From NCBI GenBank assembly GCA_046351095.1, contig JAXLZC010000001.1, positions 2,914,001 through 2,978,000 of the forward strand: 64,000 bases of DNA, read 5' to 3'. Below the pieces are notes generated by a model. The model was not told the origin of the DNA, ran no database searches, and saw nothing but the letters and a program-made list of their open reading frames with translations. The position numbers were made by a program, and so were the translations under genes. Below are positions 25,370-32,831 of this stretch, piece after piece. Source of the DNA: BQWY01 sp046351095 (GTDB taxonomy: Bacteria; Nitrospirota; Nitrospiria; Nitrospirales; Nitrospiraceae). Position 1 is the first letter of the stretch. Every line of letters starts with the position of its first letter.

Positions 25370-26041
25370 TTACGTATCGGGATTCGTCGCGATCTGTGCG
25401 GACAGTGATTGCGCGGATTTTGCGAACAAGTCGGCGAGCGCGGCGCGGGTGACTTTCTCGCTGCGCAGCTCCGACAGCGCTCGTTCCATTTTTTTGGTTA
25501 GGTCGTCGTAGCGCTGTGCCCACTCGCGTTGGGATTGTTCGTGGGACGCGACGAGATGTTGGCGCAGGGCTGCTTGTTCCTGCTTTGTGTGTTCGCCGAG
25601 GAGCGTGGTGCCGGCCGACAGCGTGTGCCCCAGTTCGCGGAGGGATTGTTGCAACGCGTCGACGGCCTGCGCGCGCGCCGCCTGTTCCTGTGCGAGCTGC
25701 GCATTCAGGTCCGCGACGTGTTTCGCGAGACTGGCCTCCAGCGTCTGAAAGCGCAGGTCCATTTCGCGCGAGAGCTCGGCGCCCATCCGCGCGATCGTTT
25801 CTTCGAGCTTCGTGGCGCGCTGTGTTTGCTCGCGGACTTGGGCGCCGAACAAAATGTCGCGGACACGATTCAATTCGTCCGTGGCGCTGACGGCGTATGT
25901 CGGCTCGTCTCGTCCGTCGAGTGCGCCGTTCGCCCCTTCAGTGGATTCTGTTGCCGTCGACTCCGATTGAACGGCGGTCGATGCGGTCGCGGCTGTCTTG
26001 CCGGATCGGCCTGTGTCTCGTGAAGTGCTGGAGTGTGCCAT
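25370..26041 (-). CDS. Coiled-coil protein of the OmpA/GTPase set
   Basis: A 223-residue protein without signal or membrane segment. Residues 1-45 are Ser/Thr-rich. ATDELNRVRDILFGAQVREQ (residues 53-72) matches the start of the OmpA-like protein (DDLEALRDILTAAERIR). The rest, to residue 215, is one continuous coiled coil with many Glu, Gln and Arg residues. The shared motif suggests a common binding site for a third protein or for each other. It lies 101 bases upstream of the OmpA-like gene on the same strand. Confidence 0.7.
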   Translation of the reverse strand: MAHSSTSRDTGRSGKTAATASTAVQSESTATESTEGANGALDGRDEPTYAVSATDELNRVRDILFGAQVREQTQRATKLEETIARMGAELSREMDLRFQTLEASLAKHVADLNAQLAQEQAARAQAVDALQQSLRELGHTLSAGTTLLGEHTKQEQAALRQHLVASHEQSQREWAQRYDDLTKKMERALSELRSEKVTRAALADLFAKSAQSLSAQIATNPDT

Positions 26042-26255
26042 CCTGGGTCCTTTCGTTCAGGAACAGGCGGTCCGAGCGTGCCGACTACGGAGCGCCGTCA
26101 CAAGGAGTCCACGCGCACGATGCGGCAAAGGTTGAGCATCCTAGCACCGCCTGCGTAGGTAGACAACCCAAGAGCCTTAGTCTCTGTCCATATGGACTGC
26201 CAAAAGGGCTGAACGGACCTATCCGTATAGCAGCCGTATGCGGTGCCTCTGTCTG

Positions 26256-27800
26256 CTATGGGGCGACCGACAGGAAGATTGTCGAGTTGCCACGTGTGAT
26301 CAGCAGCAGCGCCGTCGACTTCGGACTCAGTTGGCTCGCCAGTTTGTCAAAGTCGCTCACGGAGCGGATCGCTTTCCGGTTTAGCTCCAAGATCACGTCT
26401 CCCGCGCGGACGCCCGCTCGTTCAGCCGCCGATTCCGGTTCGACCTCGGTGACGATCACGCCGCCTTTACCGTGCCCCCGGCCGTTGCGATCTTTGTTCT
26501 CCTCGACGGTGATGCCCGCCAAGGCATGGTCGCCCTTGGTGCTGTCTGGTGCCGTTTGTCCGGCCTTGGCGATGTCCTTCGGGAGCTCGGCAATCACCAT
26601 TTTTACGTCTTTGCGATCTTTGTCGCGCAGGATCGTGACGGTAACGGTTGTGTCCGGCGGCGTTTCGGCCACCATGCTACGGAGATGTCCCGGATCGCGC
26701 ACAGGCACGCCTTTGTACGCGACGATCACGTCGCCGCGCTGCAACTTTGCCTTGGCGGCGGGGCTGTCGTCGAGCACGTCCGCGACCAGGGCGCCCTGCG
26801 TGTCGGCCGCACCAAATTCCTTGGCCAACTCCGTGGTCAGTTCCTGGATCGACACGCCCAGCCACCCACGGACGACCTTGCCGTGTTGGATCAAACTCGT
26901 CATGACGCTGCGCGCCATGTTGCTGGGAATGGCGAAGCCGATGCCCATGTTGCCGCCGCTGCGCGAAAAGATCGCGGTGTTGATGCCGACCAATTCGCCG
27001 CGCAGGTTCACCAGCGCGCCACCGGAATTGCCGGGGTTGATGGCCGCATCGGTCTGAATGAAGTCCTCGTAGTCGACGATGCCCATATGCGCGCGGCCTA
27101 CGGCGCTGACGATACCCATCGTGACCGTCTGATTGAGCCCGAATGGGTTGCCGACGGCCAACACGAGTTCGCCGACCTGCAATTGACTCGAATCCGCCAC
27201 GACGAATGCGGGGAGATCCTTCGCGTCGATCTTGATGACGGCCACGTCGGTTTTCGGATCGGTGCCGACCACCTTGGCTTTGAACGTCCGTTTGTCGTTC
27301 AGGAGCACTTTGATGTCGTCGGCCTTTTCGACGACATGATTGTTCGTGACGATGTATCCGTCGGTGCTGACGATCACGCCGGAGCCGAGGCCTTGCTCTT
27401 GGCGCTCTTTCGGCTGGCGGAATTTTTTATTGTCCGGCTCGTCGCCGAAGAAGCGGCGGAAAAACGGATCGTCGAACGGACTATTGGCGGACGGCTCGTT
27501 CTCGTTTTTGAGTTTGCGGGACGAAGAAATATTGACGACCGAGGCGCGCGCCGATTTGGCGATGGCGATAAACGCCTCGTTCGCTTGCGCGAGCAGCGAG
27601 GTTGCACGGTCGGTCGATACCGGCGCGGCAGGCGCTGCGATCGGCGTGGCCGTTTGAATGACGACTTTCGGCGCCTCGGCATTCGACGGGACGTCGGAGG
27701 CGGTGCAGGCGGACGTGATGATCAGCAATGCGCTGCACAGCAACAGGCGTCGTGTGCGCGACGAGGAGGTCGTGCGGGAAGCGGAATCGGTCGGCGTCAT
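26256..27800 (-). CDS. HtrA/DegP-type periplasmic serine protease
   Basis: A 514-residue protein with signal peptide and possible lipobox TSAC (about residue 32). The catalytic triad is His in TNNHVV (about 155), Asp in KTDVAVIKI (about 186) and Ser in GNSGGAL (about 258). Two PDZ domains follow (about 315-400 and 420-510). The second starts with a Gly/Asp-rich linker (NRNGRGHGKGG). HtrA proteases degrade or refold damaged envelope proteins. It is divergent from a PBP1b-like gene across 155 bases. Confidence 0.93.
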   Translation of the reverse strand: MTPTDSASRTTSSSRTRRLLLCSALLIITSACTASDVPSNAEAPKVVIQTATPIAAPAAPVSTDRATSLLAQANEAFIAIAKSARASVVNISSSRKLKNENEPSANSPFDDPFFRRFFGDEPDNKKFRQPKERQEQGLGSGVIVSTDGYIVTNNHVVEKADDIKVLLNDKRTFKAKVVGTDPKTDVAVIKIDAKDLPAFVVADSSQLQVGELVLAVGNPFGLNQTVTMGIVSAVGRAHMGIVDYEDFIQTDAAINPGNSGGALVNLRGELVGINTAIFSRSGGNMGIGFAIPSNMARSVMTSLIQHGKVVRGWLGVSIQELTTELAKEFGAADTQGALVADVLDDSPAAKAKLQRGDVIVAYKGVPVRDPGHLRSMVAETPPDTTVTVTILRDKDRKDVKMVIAELPKDIAKAGQTAPDSTKGDHALAGITVEENKDRNGRGHGKGGVIVTEVEPESAAERAGVRAGDVILELNRKAIRSVSDFDKLASQLSPKSTALLLITRGNSTIFLSVAP

Positions 27801-27955
27801 GATCGTCCGTGCCTTTCTGATGTGCTGTGCCGGATCGGCGCCGGCTGCGCGAGGCCTGCACCCGCGAGTCTCACCGTGTCACGCGGGCGGCCGCATCGCT
27901 TTCTCGGATCGGTTCTCGTATCCTAGGGAATCTTACCGTCGAGGAGATGTCCTTC

Positions 27956-30256
27956 GTGGCGCGATCGTGGTATCGGCGCGGGGCCCGCGTGGTCGGCGCC
28001 GTCGCCGCTCTCGGGCTGCTCGCCTTCCTGGCCTATGGCCTCTATCTCGCGTCCGTCCTGACCTTACCAAAGGGTGAGGAACGCCCGCCACTGCTGATTT
28101 ATGGCGCCCCCTTCGTCCTGACCCCACAAGCCGCGCTGACGGAGGCGCAACTGCGGGATCGCCTCGGCCGCCTGGGCTACCACCCCGTGGAGTCGGAGGT
28201 GCGCGCGCCGGGGACCTATCGTGTGCGCGGGGGCACCGTCGACCTATATCTGAAGGGGGCCTCCGACCTGCACCTCGAACCGCGGCAGATTCGAATCACG
28301 CTGGACCGCGGCGTCGTCGCCTCGATTGCCGCCGTGACGAATGCGCGTCTCACGAGCCCGCTGCCGTCGGCGACGTTGGAGCCGCAACTCATCAGCGGCG
28401 TGCGCGGCGCGACGCGCCAGGTGCGGACCTGGGTGCCGCTGGCGGAGATGCCGAGCCTTCTCATCGACACGGTCCTGGCCGTGGAGGATCGGCGGTTTCG
28501 CAGTCACTTCGGGATCGATCCGATTGCGATCGGGCGCGCGGTTGCCGCGAACGTGCTGCGTGGCGAGGTCGTCCAGGGCGGCAGTACGATTACGCAGCAG
28601 TTGGCCAAGAACCTGTTTTATACGCCGAAGCGCACGTTCAGTCGCAAACTGCAGGAGGCGATGTCGGCACTGGTTTTGGAAGCGAAGTATCGGAAAGACG
28701 ACATTCTCGAAACCTACCTAAATGAAATTTATCTCGGGCAGGCGGGCTCCGTCGGTATCTTCGGTGTCGCGGCGGCAGCGCAGCGGTATTTCGGCAAACG
28801 GCTTCAAGACCTGTCCGTCGAAGAGACGGCGCTGATCGCCGGGTTGATCAAAGGGCCGAATACGTATTCGCCCCTGCGCGACAAGGCGTTGGCCACCAAG
28901 CGGCGCGACATCGTGCTCCATGTGTTGCGGCAGGTCGACCGGATCGACGACGCCATGCTGGAGAAGGCGTTGAAACGGCCGGTCACCGTGTTTCCGCTGA
29001 CGGATACCGTGGCGGACGCGCCCTATTTTGTCGACTACCTCTTAGCGCATCTCGAAGACACCATCGGTCAAGAATTGCCGGCGGGTGCAGCCGTTTACAC
29101 CACGATCGACCCGATACGGCAGCGGATCGCCGACGAGTCGGTGGCGCAGGGATTGGCGCAACTCGAAAAAGCCTATCCGGGGTTGGCGGCGGGCGAGGAG
29201 CCGCTGCAGGCCGCGCTGTTGGCGATCGATCCACGAACGGGCGAGATCGTCGCAATGGTCGGCGGGCGCGACTATCGTCAGAGCCAGTTCAATCGTGCGG
29301 TCCAAGCCAAACGTCAGCCGGGCTCGCTGTTTAAACCGATCGTCTATGCGGCAGCGTTCGAGCAACGGCTGGGCGACGGCAGCGAGCGCGGTGTACTGAC
29401 TGCGGCGAGTACGGTGCTAGACGAACCGGTCAGCTTCGAGTCCGGTTCGGGCACGTGGGCGCCGCAGAATTACGACCGTCAGTTCCGAGGCCAGGTCACA
29501 GTGCGGACGGCGGTCGAACAATCGTTGAACGTCCCGGCGGTTCGTATTGCCTACATGCTCGGCGTGCCGCCGATCGTGCAGTTGGCGAAGCGCCTTGGTA
29601 TCCGCAGCACGTTGGATCGCAACCTGACGCTGGCGCTCGGCTCGGCGTCCGTGTCGTTGCTTGAGATGACGGGGGCCTACAGTGCATTTGCGTATGATGG
29701 TGTGCTGACGACGCCGACGGTGTTGCGCCATGCGATGAGCGACCAAGGCGATCCCTTATGGCATGCGAGTGGGGAGCGGCAACGGGTGCTTTCGGCGCAG
29801 ACCTCGTATCTCGTGACGTCGCTGTTGCAGGGCGTGGTGGAGCGAGGCACGGCAAAGAAGGCGCGCACGCTCGGTGTGGTGGCGCCCGTGGCCGGCAAAA
29901 CCGGCACGACGGACGGTACCCGCGACGCCTGGTTTATCGGGTATACGCCGGAGTTGGTCGTCGGCGTCTGGGTGGGGTTCGACAACGGGCAAGCGTTGAG
30001 CCTGACCGGCGCGCAAGCGGCGCTGCCGATTTGGTCCGCATTTATGCGGCGGACATTGTCGCCGGCTTCGCCGGACTTTTCGAAGCCGAGCGGCGTTGTG
30101 CGTACCACGTTGGATCCGCAGTCGGGGCAAGTGGCGACCGAGCAGTGCCCTTCCACCGTCACGGAAGTGTTCATCGAAGGCACGGAGCCGACCGTTTTGT
30201 GCGAGCTACACAGTAGCGGTTGGTGGGACCGGTTGAAGCGGTCGTTTGGACTCTGA
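27956..30256 (+). CDS. Bifunctional penicillin-binding protein (PBP1b type)
   Basis: A 766-residue peptidoglycan synthase. GTG 27956 is chosen because GAGGAG (27941-27946) lies nine bases upstream; ATG 27947 would abut it. One membrane anchor (about residues 10-34) is followed by a UB2H-like region (PLLIYGAPFVLTP to YRVRGGTVDLYLKG), a feature of PBP1b. The glycosyltransferase has EDRRFRSHFGID and GGSTITQQLAKNLF. The transpeptidase has SLFK (about 457), SLN and KTGTT (about 647). Role: polymerising and cross-linking glycan strands. Confidence 0.93.
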   Translation: MARSWYRRGARVVGAVAALGLLAFLAYGLYLASVLTLPKGEERPPLLIYGAPFVLTPQAALTEAQLRDRLGRLGYHPVESEVRAPGTYRVRGGTVDLYLKGASDLHLEPRQIRITLDRGVVASIAAVTNARLTSPLPSATLEPQLISGVRGATRQVRTWVPLAEMPSLLIDTVLAVEDRRFRSHFGIDPIAIGRAVAANVLRGEVVQGGSTITQQLAKNLFYTPKRTFSRKLQEAMSALVLEAKYRKDDILETYLNEIYLGQAGSVGIFGVAAAAQRYFGKRLQDLSVEETALIAGLIKGPNTYSPLRDKALATKRRDIVLHVLRQVDRIDDAMLEKALKRPVTVFPLTDTVADAPYFVDYLLAHLEDTIGQELPAGAAVYTTIDPIRQRIADESVAQGLAQLEKAYPGLAAGEEPLQAALLAIDPRTGEIVAMVGGRDYRQSQFNRAVQAKRQPGSLFKPIVYAAAFEQRLGDGSERGVLTAASTVLDEPVSFESGSGTWAPQNYDRQFRGQVTVRTAVEQSLNVPAVRIAYMLGVPPIVQLAKRLGIRSTLDRNLTLALGSASVSLLEMTGAYSAFAYDGVLTTPTVLRHAMSDQGDPLWHASGERQRVLSAQTSYLVTSLLQGVVERGTAKKARTLGVVAPVAGKTGTTDGTRDAWFIGYTPELVVGVWVGFDNGQALSLTGAQAALPIWSAFMRRTLSPASPDFSKPSGVVRTTLDPQSGQVATEQCPSTVTEVFIEGTEPTVLCELHSSGWWDRLKRSFGL

Positions 30257-30402
30257 GTCGAGGAAGGGGTGCCGACAGCTTCCACGAAATAGTGCGTAAG
30301 CAGAGGGCCTGGGTTGACGGATGTGACGTTCGGGACTAAGCTCCGCCCGTTTTCCGCGCGGAGGTGCTCATTAGGATGTCGGTGTGGAGGCCGGGCGAGT
30401 AC

Positions 30403-30669
30403 ATGCGAACCTTGTTCGGAGGCCTGTTGTGCCTCTTTGTGTTTATGTACGTACTCGGTGCGCCGACGACCTTGTGGTCGCCGTCGACGACCTCCGATGC
30501 GGTGGAAGAACGTCTGATCGAGGAGAGTCTGCTCGGGTCCAGCTCCATTCCCTCCGCGTCCGTGACGGTTCTGTTTCGGCACGTCTCTCGCCTCTCATTC
30601 GATCTCAGCCTCGTCTTCCCCGACCGTCTCATGGACGGCGGGTTGTTTCGTCCTCCTTGCGCGGGGTGA
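30403..30669 (+). CDS. Small single-pass membrane protein
   Basis: An 88-residue frame from ATG 30403, with GGAGG 12 bases upstream; ATG 30376 is an alternative. Residues 3-22 (TLFGGLLCLFVFMYVLGAPT) form a membrane helix or uncleaved signal. The rest contains AVEERLIEESLLGSSS and hydrophobic LSFDLSLVFPDRL. I recognise no family. It is between the PBP1b-like gene and the Cys protein, same strand. It could be a spurious frame, but start signal and composition are reasonable. Confidence 0.4.
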   Translation: MRTLFGGLLCLFVFMYVLGAPTTLWSPSTTSDAVEERLIEESLLGSSSIPSASVTVLFRHVSRLSFDLSLVFPDRLMDGGLFRPPCAG

Positions 30670-30762
30670 TCCCTTCAGCGTCGTGCGAGTCGTCGATCCG
30701 GGGCGCCGAATCGGCGCGCGACTCACGCGAAGTGACGGATTTTTCAGAGAGGGAGCATTCCC

Positions 30763-30990
30763 ATGCAAGGTATTCACATCGTGCTTGCCTGTTCCATCTG
30801 CCGCCGTATCAAAGACGAACAGTGGGACGGGACCGCCGGCAACGAGTGGTGCGACTTCGTCACCTATCTGCGGCGCTACCAGGCGGTGGCGTCCGATGTG
30901 TTTCTCTCGGACGTATTTTGTCCCGACTGCACCCTGTCGTACAACCGCTTGATGGAATACGGCGGCGTGCAACCTGCCGATACGGTCTGA
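30763..30990 (+). CDS. Stand-alone CxxC...CPxC module protein
   Basis: A 75-residue protein after a GAGAGGGAG ribosome site. It has Cys10 and Cys13 in ACSICRRIKDEQW, and Cys53 and Cys56 in VFCPDC, with tyrosine-rich helix DFVTYLRRYQ between. The pattern resembles the C-terminal CxxCKKIRD...CPxC tail seen on many PAS or receiver proteins, probably a metal-binding element. Here the tail is an independent gene. Its partner may be one of the signalling proteins nearby. Confidence 0.7.
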   Translation: MQGIHIVLACSICRRIKDEQWDGTAGNEWCDFVTYLRRYQAVASDVFLSDVFCPDCTLSYNRLMEYGGVQPADTV

Positions 30991-31002
30991 GTCGCGTGAG
31001 GT

Positions 31003-31031
31003 ACCGTCGTGTCGTCTTCTCGCACGACGGT
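31003..31031 (+). terminator. Weak hairpin before the permease gene
   Basis: ACCGTCGTG and CACGACGGT form a 9-bp stem with an 11-base loop between the Cys-protein stop and the AI-2E family gene start. No T-tract follows. It may be a weak terminator or a stabilising mRNA end. Confidence 0.35.
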
Positions 31032-31079
31032 CCCACCGTGAGTGACAACGTGCGGAATTTCTGTTAAGAACGCGGTGCT

Positions 31080-32201
31080 TTGGACCGCGCCTTCCCACTT
31101 GGGTCTCGACGCTTCGTTTTCGCACTCGCCTTTTTCGCCATTCTCCTGTTTCTGCTGTATCAACTGGCGCTGATGTTGCGCCCGTTCTTGCTCGCGGTCG
31201 TGTGGGCGACCATCCTCGCGCATCTGTTATTCCCCGTACATCGACGATTGACGGCCTGGTTCGGCGGGCGCGAGTCGGCGTCTGCGGCGGCACTGACCGT
31301 CGGCATTATGTTGCTCGGTGTGTTGCCGATGGTGTGGACGGGTGGTGTCATCGTTCGCGAGGCCGCGTCGGCGGAGCGGGAGATCCGCGCCTGGGTGGCA
31401 AGCGGCGGGATCGAACGGCTGCCCGATCAAGTGGCGCAGTTGCCGTTGATCGGCCGTGTGGCCCAACCGTTTCTCGAACGGATCGGCAGCGACGGCCCGG
31501 GCAATCTCGAAAACATGCTGGTCGACAACGCCAAGTCGCTGAGCCAGTTTTTGGTCGGCGGCCTGACGGGCTTCGTCAAAAATCTCTTCGAGTTTTTCGC
31601 CAACGCGCTGATCATGATCGTCACGCTGTTTTTCTTTTTCCGAGACGGGCGGAGTCTGATGCAGGCGTTGTACGATCTGGTGCCGCTGGAAGATACGCAC
31701 AAGGCGAAGATCTTCAGCCGACTCGATCAAACGATGCGCGCGGTCGTGAAGGGCGTGATCGTCACGGCCATCGTGCAGGGGCTGCTTGCGGGATTAGCGT
31801 ACCTTGTCCTGGGTGTGCCGATGCCGGTCGCCCTCACAGTGTTGACGATCCTCTTGGCGCCCTTGCCGTTCGGCGGTACCGCGTTGATCTGGGTGCCTAT
31901 GGGTTTGTGGTTGCTGTGGATCGGGCCGACGTGGAAGGGCGTGGCGTTGCTGATCTGGGGTGGTGCCGTGGTCTCGACCGTCGATCAGTTCCTGCGGCCG
32001 TTCCTTATCGGGCAGGAAGCGCAGATTCCCGTGTTCCTCCTAATGTTCAGCGTACTCGGCGGCCTCGCGGTGTACGGCGTCATCGGTGTGTTCCTCGGGC
32101 CCGTCGTCATGGCCCTGTTGCTGACCGCGCTGCAAATCTACCGCGAAGATTACTCGCAACTTCCGCCGCCGAGCAGCCCAACACCCTCTACCTCGACCTA
32201 A
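31080..32201 (+). CDS. AI-2E family (PF01594) permease
   Basis: A 373-residue inner-membrane protein from TTG 31080; no in-frame ATG precedes the first helix, so the TTG start is accepted with caution. About eight helices are visible, beginning FVFALAFFAILLFLLYQLAL. The family region LVGGLTGFVKNLFEFFANAL, then a re-entrant part PLPFGGTALIWVPMGL and the end GPVVMALLLTALQIYRED fit PF01594. Members have been linked to autoinducer-2, Na+/H+ or other transport; the substrate here is unknown. It converges on the DUF3365 gene 21 bases away. Confidence 0.85.
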   Translation: MDRAFPLGSRRFVFALAFFAILLFLLYQLALMLRPFLLAVVWATILAHLLFPVHRRLTAWFGGRESASAAALTVGIMLLGVLPMVWTGGVIVREAASAEREIRAWVASGGIERLPDQVAQLPLIGRVAQPFLERIGSDGPGNLENMLVDNAKSLSQFLVGGLTGFVKNLFEFFANALIMIVTLFFFFRDGRSLMQALYDLVPLEDTHKAKIFSRLDQTMRAVVKGVIVTAIVQGLLAGLAYLVLGVPMPVALTVLTILLAPLPFGGTALIWVPMGLWLLWIGPTWKGVALLIWGGAVVSTVDQFLRPFLIGQEAQIPVFLLMFSVLGGLAVYGVIGVFLGPVVMALLLTALQIYREDYSQLPPPSSPTPSTST

Positions 32202-32222
32202 GTCCCTGCAATCTGCGTCGTT

Positions 32223-32831
32223 CTAATCCAGCGGGATCGTAATCGCTATCGCCCCGACCACGTCGTTTAGGACAAAGTCGCGCTTCGGACTGAGCGGATG
32301 TTGGTTGTGGCAACTGACGCAGGCGGCCGACGTGGCGCGGTCCGGGTAGATGGCTTGGAAGTAGCGCTTTTTCCCGCTCGTCACCACACCACGATAGGGC
32401 TGCGACGGACGTTCGGTGAACGACTGCAGCGCCGTGCGTTCGAAGTCGGTCGCCGGCGCGTTTCGCTGGTTGATCGGGTGCAGGCCGATCAGGCGAAAGC
32501 GGATGCCGCTGCCTTGCTCGGCGACCAGCTGCCCGGCATGTTGGAGAAATTGCGCCGGCAACGGTAACGTGCCGTCCTGCTCCCAATGTTCGGTCGCCTT
32601 CACGATACCACGCTCCTGCATGCGCGTGACGACTTGGGATGTGTATAGGCTGCGATCCGCCTCGATCACCGCATGGAGGTAGTCGGCGACGCGCTCCGGC
32701 GCGAGGCTCGTCGGCAGCGGCGGATCTTTCGCAAGCGCCGCCCCGGCAACCACCGCCGTCACCAGCAATACGACGACGATGTTTCCGATGGGAACGGCAC
32801 GGCGCGGTGAGTCAGCGCTGGGCTGTGTCAT
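32223..32831 (-). CDS. DUF3365 (Tll0287-like) haem-motif protein
   Basis: A 202-residue protein with an N-terminal anchor or signal (residues 17-35, IVVVLLVTAVVAGAALA). It contains FRLIGLHPINQRNAPATDFE and YFQAIYPDRATSAACVSCHN, both typical of DUF3365. The CVSCH motif near residue 172 is a c-type haem attachment site, and the position faces the periplasm. Such domains often act as redox or gas sensors. The start overlaps the stop of the Cache histidine kinase by four bases. It is the last gene of the signalling operon. Confidence 0.85.
   Translation of the reverse strand: MTQPSADSPRRAVPIGNIVVVLLVTAVVAGAALAKDPPLPTSLAPERVADYLHAVIEADRSLYTSQVVTRMQERGIVKATEHWEQDGTLPLPAQFLQHAGQLVAEQGSGIRFRLIGLHPINQRNAPATDFERTALQSFTERPSQPYRGVVTSGKKRYFQAIYPDRATSAACVSCHNQHPLSPKRDFVLNDVVGAIAITIPLD

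Noticed and set aside
26472..27926. Long plus-strand frame opposite HtrA
   Set aside because: It is Asp/His/Arg-rich with no family motif. The minus strand encodes a full catalytic triad and two PDZ domains.
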